A stretch of 64,000 nt of DNA from JAJPKK01 sp963702755 (lineage in GTDB: Bacteria; Pseudomonadota; Alphaproteobacteria; Rhizobiales; Xanthobacteraceae). How positions within the stretch are numbered: position 1 is the stretch's first letter; every line of letters starts with the position of its first letter. The translations under genes and the position numbers were made by a program. Shown here in pieces: positions 53,889 through 63,180 of this stretch. The stretch is taken from assembly GCA_963702755.1 (NCBI GenBank), contig CAVPDZ010000009.1, forward strand, positions 992,001 to 1,056,000. Reading direction: 5' to 3'. The notes beneath the pieces were generated by a model. It searched no databases. It was not told the DNA's origin and saw nothing but the letters and a program-made list of their open reading frames with translations.

Positions 53889-55532
53889 CTATTTATTGAG
53901 CGAGCGGGCTTCGATCGCCTTCTCAATCTGCTCCTTGATCGCCGACATGTTGAAGCTCGCGCCACCCTGCATCGGCGGGAAATCGATGAACGTTTGCGCT
54001 TCTTGGCCTACGACCTGCTGGACGAACACGAACCGCCAGAACTCGTAGACAAACCAATTGTAATAGCCAAGCGAGCCGTTGTCCTTGCCGTTGAACATGC
54101 CGGTGCGTTCAAAGGGGTCAAGCCGCAGGTTGGTCAGGATCGGCCAGTCCACTTTCTCGGTTGCGCCAAGCCAGCCGTTTGGCTGGTCGGTGAAGCGATA
54201 CTTGTAGTCATCGACGCGAACGGCGGCCAAGTTGCTCTCCGTGAAGTAGATGACTTCGTGCCTGGCCGAAGGCCCTTTGCCGGTGATCAGGTTGAGCTGA
54301 TTGTAGCCGTCGAGGTGCACCTTGAAGGTTTGATCGCCGATCCTTTTGCCGGTCAGCAGTTCGCTGGTGATGTTTGGGTTGCCGGCCGCAGCCACGAGGG
54401 TTGGGAACCAGTCCAAACCCGAGATGATGCTGTTCTCGACCTTTCCGGCGGGCACGTGCCCCGGCCAGCGGATGATGCATGGCACGCGGAAGCCGCCTTC
54501 AAGGCCCGTTCCTTTGCCGCCGGCGAACGGAGTCTGACCGCCATCCGGCCAGGTGAAGTTCTCTGCCCCGTTGTCGGTGGTGAAGACGACGATGGTGTTG
54601 TCTTCGAGACCGTTATCTTTCAAATAGGTCATGACCGAGCCGACAACGTCATCAAGCTGTGCCATCCCCGCCTCTTGAAGGCTCCAGCCGTTTTCGGGTG
54701 TGCGCATCGCCTCGTATTTTTCCGACAGATGCGTCACGACATGCATGCGCGTCGGGTTGAGCCAGACGAAGAACGGCTTGTTCTGCTGCTTGGCCTTGCC
54801 GATGAATTCCAAAGTCTTGTCGCGAATGACTTCGTCGACTGTTTCCATGTTGTATTTGATGTTCGGCCTCGGCTCGGGCGGCAGCGGGCCCTCGTCGACG
54901 ATCCTTTGCTTGCCGATTTTTCCCCAGCGCGGGTCGACCGTCGGATCGTCCACGTCAGTCGCAAACGTGTTCAGAAGATTGCGCGGGCCAACCCGGTTCA
55001 GGAGAGCCGGCGGATAGTTGCGGTGGAAGGGGTCTTCCATCGCATCGAGGTGATAGAGATAGCCCCAGAACTCGTCGAAGCCATGGACCGTCGGCAAAAA
55101 CTCGTTGCGGTCGCCTAAGTGATTCTTGCCGAACTGCCCGGTTGCATAGCCCATCGATTTCAACGCCGTTGCGATGGTCGGTGCTTGCGCCGGAAGGCCG
55201 ATGGTGGCGCCAGCCTGTCCGACCGTGGTCAGGCCGGTCCGAATCGGCAGTTCGCCTGTGATGAAGTTCGCTCGTCCGGCAGTGCAACTCGCTTCCGCAT
55301 AATAGTCGGTGAAGCGCATACCTTCGTTTGCCAGTCGGTCGAGATTGGGCGTCCGGCCGGCCATGATCCCTTGATTGTAGACGCCGATATTCGCCCAGCC
55401 GATGTCGTCACCCATGATGACGAGGATGTTGGGCCTCTGAACTTGTTGCTGGGCGCTCGCGGGTGTGCCCGCGGTCATTGCGGCCGCAAGGCACGCAAAG
55501 AGCCCGATCCATCTGTTTTGAGCGATTTTCAT
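53889..55532 (-). CDS. Arylsulfatase, exported
   Basis: Periplasmic type I sulfatase of 547 residues, releasing sulfate from aryl or other sulfate esters. A signal peptide ends near PASAQQQ. The metal-binding start PNILVIMGDDIGWANIG and the formylglycine site EASCTAGRANFITG (C-x-A-x-R, Cys about residue 83) are intact, followed by the family's GKNHLGDRNEFLP segment with Lys and His. Further metal residues lie in FTTDNGAENFTWPDGG. The Cys must be converted to formylglycine by a maturase not seen here. It is divergent from an outer-membrane protein gene. Substrate unknown. Confidence 0.9.
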   Translation of the reverse strand: MKIAQNRWIGLFACLAAAMTAGTPASAQQQVQRPNILVIMGDDIGWANIGVYNQGIMAGRTPNLDRLANEGMRFTDYYAEASCTAGRANFITGELPIRTGLTTVGQAGATIGLPAQAPTIATALKSMGYATGQFGKNHLGDRNEFLPTVHGFDEFWGYLYHLDAMEDPFHRNYPPALLNRVGPRNLLNTFATDVDDPTVDPRWGKIGKQRIVDEGPLPPEPRPNIKYNMETVDEVIRDKTLEFIGKAKQQNKPFFVWLNPTRMHVVTHLSEKYEAMRTPENGWSLQEAGMAQLDDVVGSVMTYLKDNGLEDNTIVVFTTDNGAENFTWPDGGQTPFAGGKGTGLEGGFRVPCIIRWPGHVPAGKVENSIISGLDWFPTLVAAAGNPNITSELLTGKRIGDQTFKVHLDGYNQLNLITGKGPSARHEVIYFTESNLAAVRVDDYKYRFTDQPNGWLGATEKVDWPILTNLRLDPFERTGMFNGKDNGSLGYYNWFVYEFWRFVFVQQVVGQEAQTFIDFPPMQGGASFNMSAIKEQIEKAIEARSLNK

Positions 55533-56093
55533 CGTACCGATGCTCCACTTATGACCGGCGCAACCTCTGCCCCATCCCGCAACAGACCTGCCGTTGAGGG
55601 TCCCGGGTGCTTGCGCCTCTCACTTATCGAGAACTGAAGACCGCAAATCGCGCTGTGCGATCGTTCCAGTGTCAGGGCCAGGAACAGTCCGCCTCGTGGA
55701 CCGTTTGCGCGATCGGTCGATTATGTCACCGAACTGTGCGAAGTGCTGCGGTAAACGGATGACACGGTTCACCAAATCTTGATCCCTCGAGAGTGGACAG
55801 GCCGATTTCAGCGGATGTGGCAACATTCCGGGAGGTACGATTTCGCTTGCGGACAATGCAGCGAGAAGCGTGGCATGCGCTGGCGAATGTGTTCTCTTGA
55901 CCACAGTCGGCGCAAATTTCCAAACTCGGCGCCAGTGGGGATAGTCGCACTCTGCCCGCTACACTAAGGTTCGAACAAGCTCTCGGATTTTCCGAGCGAT
56001 GTCAGTGCCGGCAGGGGACTGTCTCTTGCTTCGAGCCGTAAGGCCAATCGCACCGATGCCTTGAAAATCGAGAGCCGCAGCCGGGGGGTCGTT
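55533..56093. other. Divergent intergenic region
   Basis: About 560 bp between the arylsulfatase and outer-membrane protein genes. No credible gene and no strong palindromic operator were seen. It should carry both promoters; a shared sulfur- or aromatic-responsive control is possible but not visible. Confidence 0.5.
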
Positions 56094-57164
56094 ATGCTGC
56101 TGTTCTCATCCGCGACGAAGGCTACTCGCGCAGCCATGTGCGGCGCGACATTATCATTGTCCGCCATCGTGACGGCGCCGACGGCTGCCGTCGCCGACGA
56201 AGGTGGCGTGAGCTTCTGGATTCCCGGGTTTTACGGCAGCCTGGCGGCTGCGCCTCAGCAGGCAGGCTGGCAGTTCGCCGACATTTATTATCACACCGCA
56301 GTGGGTGCATCGGGCAGCATCGGGGCTGGGCGCGAAGTCACCATCGGGGCGTTCTCGCGAACGGTGAATGTCAACCTCAACGTCAACGTGAATTCGCGCG
56401 TTGACCTCGATATGGTTGTTGTGAGTTATGTTTTCGCGACCCCGGTGCTGGGCGGGCAATTTTCCGTCGGCATGTTGGGTGGCCCGGGGCACAACAACAC
56501 GCAACTCGACGGCACGCTGACGGCCTCACTGGGCCCTCTCACCGCAACGCGCACGGGCACCCTGGGTGATGCTCGAAGCGGCTTTAGTGATCTCATTCCG
56601 CAAGCCTCGCTGCGCTGGAACAGCGGCGTCAACAACTTCATGATCTACATGACGGGCGATATTCCCGTCGGCCTCTACGATTCGACGAACCTCGCGAATC
56701 TGGGCATAGGCCATGCTGCGATCGATGGCGGGGTCGGTTACACGTACTTCGATCCGCAAAAGGGCCACGAGTTCTCGGTCGTCAGCGGGCTCACCGGAAA
56801 TTTCGTCAATCCGGCTACGAACTACACGAATGGCATCGACTGGCATACCGATTGGGGCGCGTCGCAGTTCCTCACGAAGCAGTTTCTCGTCGGTGCGGTG
56901 GGATATCTTTACAAGCAGATCACCTCCGACACCGGTGCTCTTCCGATCTTGGGCGACACGCGATCACAAGTCGTCGGCGTCGGCCCCCAGGTCGGCTTCA
57001 TCTTCCCGGTCGGGAATTTGCAGGGCTATCTCAACGTGAAGGGCTACAAGGAGTTTGACGAGCACTATCGTCCGTCCGGCTGGAATACCTGGCTCACGCT
57101 GTCGATTTCGCCGGCGCCGCCTGCGCCTGCGGCTTCTGCATCAAGATCGATGTACACGAAATGA
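56094..57164 (+). CDS. Outer-membrane Phenol_MetA_deg family protein (SphA-like)
   Basis: A 356-residue exported protein with a predicted beta-barrel, resembling the Phenol_MetA_deg family (COG4313) placed in aromatic-degradation loci. The signal peptide ends near AAVADEGG. Strands with alternating hydrophobic residues cover the rest, e.g. GGVSFWIPGFYGSLAAAP, VDLDMVVVSYVFATPV, NNFMIYMTGDIPVGLY and the final NTWLTLSISPAPP. ATG at 56094 follows a GGGGGG run and gives a clean signal peptide; TTG at 56061 is an alternative. The role in uptake of hydrophobic aromatics is inferred. Divergent from the arylsulfatase. Confidence 0.75.
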   Translation: MLLFSSATKATRAAMCGATLSLSAIVTAPTAAVADEGGVSFWIPGFYGSLAAAPQQAGWQFADIYYHTAVGASGSIGAGREVTIGAFSRTVNVNLNVNVNSRVDLDMVVVSYVFATPVLGGQFSVGMLGGPGHNNTQLDGTLTASLGPLTATRTGTLGDARSGFSDLIPQASLRWNSGVNNFMIYMTGDIPVGLYDSTNLANLGIGHAAIDGGVGYTYFDPQKGHEFSVVSGLTGNFVNPATNYTNGIDWHTDWGASQFLTKQFLVGAVGYLYKQITSDTGALPILGDTRSQVVGVGPQVGFIFPVGNLQGYLNVKGYKEFDEHYRPSGWNTWLTLSISPAPPAPAASASRSMYTK

Positions 57165-57203
57165 TCGTCGACGCATCGATCAGGATATGATCCCGCCGGC
57201 AGC

Positions 57204-58079
57204 TTAAGTCCCAAGCCCCAAAAGCTTCACCGCGTTGTCCTTCAGGATCAGCGGCCGCACTTGCGGCTTGATGTCGATCTTTTCGAAATCCGCGAGCCAG
57301 CGGTCGGGCGTGATCACCGGCCAGTCGGAGCCGAACAGCACTTTGTGCTTGAGCAGCGAATTCGCGTACTGCACGAGGATCGCCGGGAAGTAGCGCGGCG
57401 ACCAGCCGGACAGGTCGATGTAGACGTTGGGCTTGTGGGTCGCGACCGCGAGCGCCTCCTCCTGCCAGGGGAAGGACGGGTGCGCGAGCACGATTTTCAT
57501 CTCGGGAAAGTCCGCCGCGACATCGTCGAGATACATCGGGTTTGAGTATTTGAGGCGGATGCCCATCCCGCCCGGCAGTCCGGCGCCGACGCCCGTCTGG
57601 CCGGTGTGGAAGAGGGCAGGGACGCCGGCCTCCTCGATCGCCTCGTAGAGCACGTAGGCGCTGCGATCATTCGGATAGAAGCCCTGCATCGAGGGATGAA
57701 ACTTGAAGCCGCGAATGCCGAAGTCGCGCACCAGGCGCCGCGCCTCGCGCGCGCCCACCTTGCCCTTGGCAGGATCGATGCTGGCGAACGGGATCAGGAC
57801 GTCGCTGTGCTCCGCCGCGAGCGCCGCCATCTCTTCGTTGGAGTAGCGCCGAAATCCTGTCTCGCGCTCGGCGTCGACGGGAAAGATCACGGCGGCGATC
57901 CTTCGCGCGCGATAGTAGGCGGCGGTTTCCGGCACCGTCGGGGGATGTTCGTGGGGCGATTTGAAGTAAGCCTTCATCGCCGCCTGGAAGTCGTCGTAGC
58001 CATCATCGGGATGGGTGCCGCAAGGCTCCTCCGCGTGGGTGTGGATGTCGATGGCGATGAGGTTGCCGAGATCGAGCAT
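57204..58079 (-). CDS. Amidohydrolase (ACMSD-like)
   Basis: A 291-residue amidohydrolase_2-family enzyme, without signal peptide. The metal motif H-x-H is in IAIDIHTHAEEP (about residues 9-20); a further metal His is in FKFHPSMQGF, the catalytic His region in IVLAHPSFPW and the Asp in VLFGSDWPVITPD. These decarboxylate or hydrolyse aromatic-derived intermediates. It follows marR with the stop and start codons touching (TGAATG) and a GGGGAGG site, so it is the second gene of a marR operon, divergent from a feruloyl-CoA synthase gene set. Confidence 0.85.
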   Translation of the reverse strand: MLDLGNLIAIDIHTHAEEPCGTHPDDGYDDFQAAMKAYFKSPHEHPPTVPETAAYYRARRIAAVIFPVDAERETGFRRYSNEEMAALAAEHSDVLIPFASIDPAKGKVGAREARRLVRDFGIRGFKFHPSMQGFYPNDRSAYVLYEAIEEAGVPALFHTGQTGVGAGLPGGMGIRLKYSNPMYLDDVAADFPEMKIVLAHPSFPWQEEALAVATHKPNVYIDLSGWSPRYFPAILVQYANSLLKHKVLFGSDWPVITPDRWLADFEKIDIKPQVRPLILKDNAVKLLGLGT

Positions 58080-58586
58080 TCACGCCTCCCCGCGAGCGTC
58101 GAACGTGCTTAGCAATGCAAACAGCTGGTCGCGTCCGCTTTTGCCGAGCCTTTTCGTGACGCGGCGCTCGTGCTCGCGCACGGTTGCGTGCAGGTCCTTC
58201 ATCAGGCCGATGCCGCGGTCGGTGAGAAACATCCCGAAGGTGCGTTGGTCGCCCGCGGCACGGCGGCGCTCGGCTAGGCCGCGCGCCTCCATTTCGTTGA
58301 TCATGCCGACAAGGTTCGCCCGCTTGATCGCCAGCGCTCCGCTCAGTTCGGTCTGGTTGATGCCGGGGTTGTGCTCGATGAGGGTCAGCACGGAGTATTG
58401 TCCCGGGCGGATGTCGAGCCGTCCGCACGCGTCGATGAAATCAGCGAACACGGCAAGCTGGGCAAGCCGCAGCACGAAGCCGGACAGCCGCGGCAACGGG
58501 CCGAGGTCGATTGCGCGAGCGGACCTGGCCGCGCGGCGCTGCGCCGTTGGCCCGATGCTCGTGGTGTTTTGATCGGTATTCGCCAT
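58080..58586 (-). CDS. MarR family transcriptional regulator
   Basis: A 168-residue winged-helix dimer. The HTH is in NQTELSGALAIKRANLVGMIN (about 77-96) and the wing in EARGLAERRRAAGDQRTFGMF. A long N-terminal extension (about 30 residues, Arg/Ala-rich) precedes the dimerisation helix. Starting at ATG 58586, it is transcribed away from the binding-protein/feruloyl-CoA synthase genes, with a 19-bp palindrome between them. CouR- and FerR-type MarR proteins repress hydroxycinnamate genes and are released by hydroxycinnamoyl-CoA; the context suggests the same here. Confidence 0.87.
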   Translation of the reverse strand: MANTDQNTTSIGPTAQRRAARSARAIDLGPLPRLSGFVLRLAQLAVFADFIDACGRLDIRPGQYSVLTLIEHNPGINQTELSGALAIKRANLVGMINEMEARGLAERRRAAGDQRTFGMFLTDRGIGLMKDLHATVREHERRVTKRLGKSGRDQLFALLSTFDARGEA

Positions 58587-58623
58587 TGATGGTTGGGCCA
58601 GCAACGCTTGCACGCAATTCGAT

Positions 58624-58642
58624 TTGTTATAGTCTATAACAA
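58624..58642. promoter_or_regulatory. Predicted MarR operator palindrome
   Basis: TTGTTATAGTCTATAACAA has perfect 9-bp arms around one central base. It lies between divergent genes, ending one base before the AAGGAGG ribosome site (58644-58650) of the binding-protein gene and 38 bp from the marR start. Binding there would block transcription of one or both genes. Confidence 0.75.
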
Positions 58643-58655
58643 AAAGGAGGAAACG

Positions 58656-59874
58656 ATGACAACGAGAGCCATGTGGATCGCGCGGCGGGGTGCGCTGCTG
58701 CTGCTGTCATGCCTGCCCTCACTCGCGCTGGCGCAGACGCCGTCGGTCAAGATCGGCGTGCTGAACGATCAGTCGACGGTCTATTCCGACAGCCAGGGCA
58801 TCGGATCGGTGATTGCGGCGCAATTCGCCGTCGACGACTACGCCGCAAAACTCGGCGTGAAAGCCGAGGTGCTATCGGCGGATCACCAGAACAAGGTCGA
58901 CATCGGCGCAAGCCTGGCGCGCAACTGGTACGACGTCCAGGGCGTCGACATGATCATCGATGTGCCGAACTCGGCCGTGGCGCTCGCCGTCAACACGCTG
59001 GCGCGCGATCTCAACAAGGTGCTGATCGGATCGGGCGCCGGCACCGCGGAATTGACCGGCAAATCCTGCACGCCGAACACCGTCCACTGGACTTACGACA
59101 CCTGGGAGCTTGGGCCACGGCTTCGCCAAGGCGGTGTTCGCGCGCGGCGGCAAGAAGTGGTTCTTCATCTCGGCCGACTACACCTTCGGCAAGGAGCTTG
59201 AGGGCAACGCCGCCGATGAAGTCACCGCTCTCGGCGGCCAGGTGCTGGGGTCGGTACGGGCGCCGATCGGCAATGCGGATTTCTCGTCCTTCCTGTTGCG
59301 CGCCCAGGCTTCCGGCGCCGACACGATCGCGTTCGCCAACGCCGGCGGCGATCTGTCGAATTCCCTCAAGCAGGCGGCCGAGTTCGGCCTCGTCGGCAAG
59401 GTGCGCATGCCGGGCTTCGTGTTCCAGATCAACAATGTCCAGGCGCTCGGCTTGCGCTCGAGCCAGGGCGTGCTGGCCTTGATGCCGTTCTATTGGGACC
59501 AGGACGACGCGAGCCGCGCCTTCGCCAAGCGCTTCCAGGAACGCCATCCGCGCAAGATCATGCCGAACGACATGCAGGCCGGCGTCTATGCGGCGACGGT
59601 GCATTATCTCAAGGCGGTCGCGGCCGTGAAGGATGGCCACGACGGACGCGCCGTGGTGGCGAAGATGAAAGAGATGCCGACCAGCGATCCGCTGTTCGGC
59701 GAAGGGACGATCCGCATCGACGGCCGCAAGATCCACCCGGTGCATCTCTACGAGACCAAGATGCCGGCGGAATCGAAGGGCGACTGGGACTACTTCAAGC
59801 TGATCTCGACCGTGCCGGCCGATCAGGCGTTCCGGCCGCTCAAAGAAGGCGGCTGCTCGCTGGTCAAGGGGTGA
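58656..59874 (+). CDS. Branched-chain amino acid-type ABC transporter substrate-binding protein (frameshifted)
   Basis: Periplasmic type 1 binding protein of about 406 residues. The signal peptide ends LALAQTP and the mature protein starts VKIGVLNDQSTVYSD. An extra G in a GGG run near 59112 breaks the frame after YDTWELG; then HGFAKAVFARGGKKWFFIS continues to KEGGCSLVKG. ATG at 58656 has a perfect AAGGAGG directly next to the operator palindrome. No permease genes follow; the next gene, 20 bp on, is feruloyl-CoA synthase, so the ligand is probably a hydroxycinnamate or related aromatic acid (inference from context). Confidence 0.85.
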
Positions 59875-59894
59875 AGTCCTATTGATGCGCGTCG

Positions 59895-61760
59895 ATGCTT
59901 GACACTGCGCCAAAGCGGGCACCGATCCGCAAGGTTCGACTGGGCGGCGCCGATGTAATCGTCGAGCGCCGCGCCGACGGCGCCGTCATGATGCGCTCGC
60001 CGCGTGCGCTCGGCGATTACCCTGACAAGCTGAGCCGCCGGCTCGAATTCTGGGCCGAGCGAGCTCCCGATCGCATCCTGTTCGCGCAGCGCTCGGCGGC
60101 GGGCGGCTGGCGCAGCGTCACCTACCGGGAGGCGCTGCGCCTCGCGCGCCGGATCGGCGAGAGCTTGTTGCAGCGAGACTTGTCGCCGGACCGGCCGATC
60201 GTGATCCTGTCCGGCAACGACATCGAGCATGCGATGCTCGGCCTCAGCGCGAACTACGTCGGCATTCCGTATGCGCCGATCTCGCCCGCCTATTCGCTGA
60301 TTTCATCCGACTTCGGCAAGCTGCGGCACATCGTCAATCTGCTGACGCCAGGGCTCGTCTTCGCAGCCGACGGCGCAGCGTTCGGGCGGGCGATCGACGC
60401 CGTCGTTCCGCCCGAGGTCGAAATCGTCGTGACGAAGGGGCCGCCGCCAACTCATCGCGCGACGCCGTTCACCGCGCTCACGGCACTCGATGCAACAGAC
60501 GCCGTCGACAAGGCGCATGCCGCGGTCGGCCCCGATACCATCGCGAAATTCCTGTTCACCTCAGGATCGACCGGTACGCCCAAGGGCGTGATCAATACTC
60601 AGCGCATGTGGTGCGCCAACCAGGCGATGATGCTCACCGCGCTCGCCTATTTCGAGGACGAGCCTCCCGTGGTGGTCGACTGGGCGCCGTGGCACCACAC
60701 CGCCGGCGGCAACCACGATGTCGGCCTCGTCATCTACAACGGCGGCACGCTCTACATCGACGAAGGCAAGCCGCTGCCGGGCGCGATCGAGGAGACCGTG
60801 CGCAATCTCCGCGAGATCGCGCCGACCTGGTACTTCAATGTCCCGAAGGGCTACGAAGCGCTGCTGCCCTATCTGCGCAGCGATGCGGAGCTGCGCGCGA
60901 ACTTCTTCAGCCGCCTGAAAGTGCTGTGGTACGCGGGCGCCGGCATCAGCCAGCACGTCTTCGACGAGATGAAGGAGCTTGCGATCGCGGCCTGCGGCGA
61001 GGAGATATTGTTTCTCACCGGCCTCGGCGCCACCGAGACCGCGCCGTTCGCCTTCGGCCGCACCTGGGACACCAACGTGGCGTCGAACGTCGGGCTGCCG
61101 CCGCCGGGACTTGAGGTCAAGCTCGTGCCGGTGGGCGACAAGTACGAGGCACGCCTGCGCGGCCCCAGCATCACGCCCGGCTACTGGCGCGATCCGGCCA
61201 ACACGGCCGCGGCATTCGATGAAGAAGGCTTCTACCGGCTCGGCGATGCCATGCGTTTCGAGGACGAAGCTGTCCCGGCCAAAGGGCTGCTCTTTGAGGG
61301 GCGGATCGCCGAGGATTTCAAACTCGCCACCGGAACATGGGTGCATGTCGGGCCGCTGCGCGCCGCGTTTATGGCGCATTTTGCTCCGTTCGTGCGCGAC
61401 GTGGTGATCGCAGGCGCCGATCGCGACGATCTGGCAGCGCTGGTGTTTCCCGATGTGGAGGCATGCCGACGCCTCGTGCCGCATCTCCCGGCGGGCGCGT
61501 CTGCTGCCGATCTCATCGGTGACACCGCTTTGCGCCGGGAGTTCGCGTTCCTGCTCGGCAGCTTCGCGGCGCGCAGCACCGGCAGCTCCAATCGCATTCT
61601 TCGCGCGGTGCTGATGGCCGACGCGCCCTCGCTCGACGTCGGCGAGATCACCGACAAGGGCTCGATCAACCAGCGCGCCGTGCTGCGCCATCGCGCCCGC
61701 ACCGTCGAGGCGCTCTACGCTACGCCCGCGCCGCCGTGGGTCATTGCGGTCGGGCAGTAA
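59895..61760 (+). CDS. Feruloyl-CoA synthase
   Basis: Acyl-adenylate-forming ligase of 621 residues that activates ferulate or related hydroxycinnamates to the CoA thioester with ATP. The AMP-binding P-loop KFLFTSGSTGTPKGVINTQ (about 215-233), WAPWHHTAGGNHD, the ATP motif FLTGLGATETAPFAFG and LRGPSITPGYWRDP are characteristic of FerA/feruloyl-CoA synthase rather than 4-coumarate ligase. The C-terminal lysine region is GEITDKGSINQRAVL. No hydratase/lyase or vanillin dehydrogenase gene lies beside it, though a VanA-like gene lies near 4 kb. It is downstream of the binding protein in one operon under the predicted MarR operator. Confidence 0.83.
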   Translation: MLDTAPKRAPIRKVRLGGADVIVERRADGAVMMRSPRALGDYPDKLSRRLEFWAERAPDRILFAQRSAAGGWRSVTYREALRLARRIGESLLQRDLSPDRPIVILSGNDIEHAMLGLSANYVGIPYAPISPAYSLISSDFGKLRHIVNLLTPGLVFAADGAAFGRAIDAVVPPEVEIVVTKGPPPTHRATPFTALTALDATDAVDKAHAAVGPDTIAKFLFTSGSTGTPKGVINTQRMWCANQAMMLTALAYFEDEPPVVVDWAPWHHTAGGNHDVGLVIYNGGTLYIDEGKPLPGAIEETVRNLREIAPTWYFNVPKGYEALLPYLRSDAELRANFFSRLKVLWYAGAGISQHVFDEMKELAIAACGEEILFLTGLGATETAPFAFGRTWDTNVASNVGLPPPGLEVKLVPVGDKYEARLRGPSITPGYWRDPANTAAAFDEEGFYRLGDAMRFEDEAVPAKGLLFEGRIAEDFKLATGTWVHVGPLRAAFMAHFAPFVRDVVIAGADRDDLAALVFPDVEACRRLVPHLPAGASAADLIGDTALRREFAFLLGSFAARSTGSSNRILRAVLMADAPSLDVGEITDKGSINQRAVLRHRARTVEALYATPAPPWVIAVGQ

Positions 61761-61785
61761 GACCAAGCCTTCAGAAAATCTAACT

Positions 61786-61872
61786 CGTCATGCCCGCGCT
61801 TCGCTCGTCGCGGGCATCCACGTCTTTCCTGCAAAAGAAGGCGTGGATGGCCGGGACAAGCCCGGCCATGAC
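61786..61872. repeat. Palindromic repeat element (rhizobial type)
   Basis: An 87-bp unit reading CGTCATGCCCGCG...CCACGTCTTTC...AAAGAAGGCGTGG...GGACAAGCCCGGCCATGAC. Inner arms (CATCCACGTCTTT against the AGAAGGCGTGGATG half) and outer arms (GTCATG/CATGAC) pair. Units of this design are abundant in Bradyrhizobium-type genomes between genes. It lies between convergent genes and could help end transcription. Confidence 0.8.
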
Positions 61873-61906
61873 TTTGGGAGGTGCATCAAGCCGAACGACG
61901 CGAGGC

Positions 61907-63012
61907 CTATGCCTTTAATTGCGGCAGCAGCTTCAGCGCGTTCTCCCGATTGATCGCCTTGAGGTCAGCGTCGGAGAAACCGTAATCAGCAAGGCCCTCG
62001 ACGGCTTCGGTCGCCTCGCGATACGGGAAGTCGCTGCCGAACATGACTTGCGGCACCTTCACGAGCTTCATCAGCGCCGCGAGCTGTCCCGGCGTATTGC
62101 CCTGGGCTACTTCGTAGTAATAGCGGGCGAGGATCGGCAGCGGCCCTTGGGGCATGCGCGGATCCTTGCGCTCGGACGCGAGGCGGATCAGGCGGCCGGT
62201 GAGGAACGGGATCGTTCCGCCGCTGTGCGACCAGATGAAACGGATGTCCGGGCATTTGAACGCGGTACCCGCTTCACCGAACATCAGGCTCGCGATCGTG
62301 CGCGATGTGTCGGAGGCATATTCGACGACGCCGACGGGCACGCCTTTGACGAGGGCGCGGCAGCACTCCGGCGAGGTCGGATGTACGTAGACGACGGCTT
62401 TGCGGCGATTCAGCTCCTCGAACACCGGCAGGAACGCCGGGTCGCCGAGATATTTCTCGTAGTAGCTCGTGAGCAGTGCGATGCCGTCGGCCTTGAGCAC
62501 ATCGAGGGCATATTCGATTTCCTGAGGCTGCCCTCGGTATCGGGGAGCGGGAGCGTCGCGAACATGCCGAACCGGCCCGGATGATCCTTGACGAGCCGCG
62601 CGGCGAAATCATTGCAGTCGCGGCCAAGCCGGCGCGCTTCGTCGACTTTGCCGAACCAGATGCCCGGCTGGTTGATCGAAAGAATGGCGGTCGTGACGCC
62701 GGCCTTGTCCATGTCCGCGAGCGACGCTTCCACCGACCATGGCGGCAGTCCGGCGCCGGCGCGATTGGCGAGCAGCACCTCGCGGTGGAACGGCGGAATA
62801 AAGTGATGGTGCACATCGATGCGCCGGGCGGGCGCCGCCGATGACTGGGACCTTGCTGCCGAAGGTTTGAGCACCGTTGCCGCCCCGACCCCGAGCGCAG
62901 CGACACCTGCAGCCAGGAACTGGCGGCGGTCCGGATTTGCGGCCGTGACGGTCAGGGGCGCGCTCGCGCAGCAGGCGCAACCTGCCAGTTTATGTCTCAT
63001 CGTGGTCCTCAT
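61907..63012 (-). CDS. Tat-exported amidohydrolase (ACMSD-like), frameshifted
   Basis: About 368 residues when repaired. A twin-arginine signal (NPDRRQFLAAGVAALGVGAA) predicts folded export to the periplasm. The enzyme domain opens RIDVHHHFIPPFHREV with the H-x-H metal pair, and includes GVTTAILSINQPGIWF, a second metal His in RFIWSHSGGTIPFL and the Asp in VMFGSDFPYREA. A missing base near 62530 breaks the frame after PDTEGSL; EIEYALDVLKADGIALL follows. ATG at 63012 has a GGGGAG site five bases away. Periplasmic ACMSD-type enzymes of unknown substrate are common in Bradyrhizobium; it belongs to the same locus as the cytoplasmic amidohydrolase at 57204. Confidence 0.8.
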
Positions 63013-63180
63013 GACGCTCCCCAAATGTCGCCGCAGGTTCGGCCCGGTTCGCCCGGACGGCCTTCTATCACAAAGCAGGCCGAGGGAAGCCTCGGGAGGC
63101 GCTTCCCGCCTCATTCCGACGCTGGATCAACCCGCCGCGAATTTGCTTTATGGTGCGTGGAGATTCTCAGGAGGGGTCGC

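Noticed and set aside
55871..55886. A TGGCATGCGCTGGCG sequence resembling a sigma-54 promoter
   Set aside because: The -12 element lacks the TTGC core and no enhancer-binding regulator is nearby.
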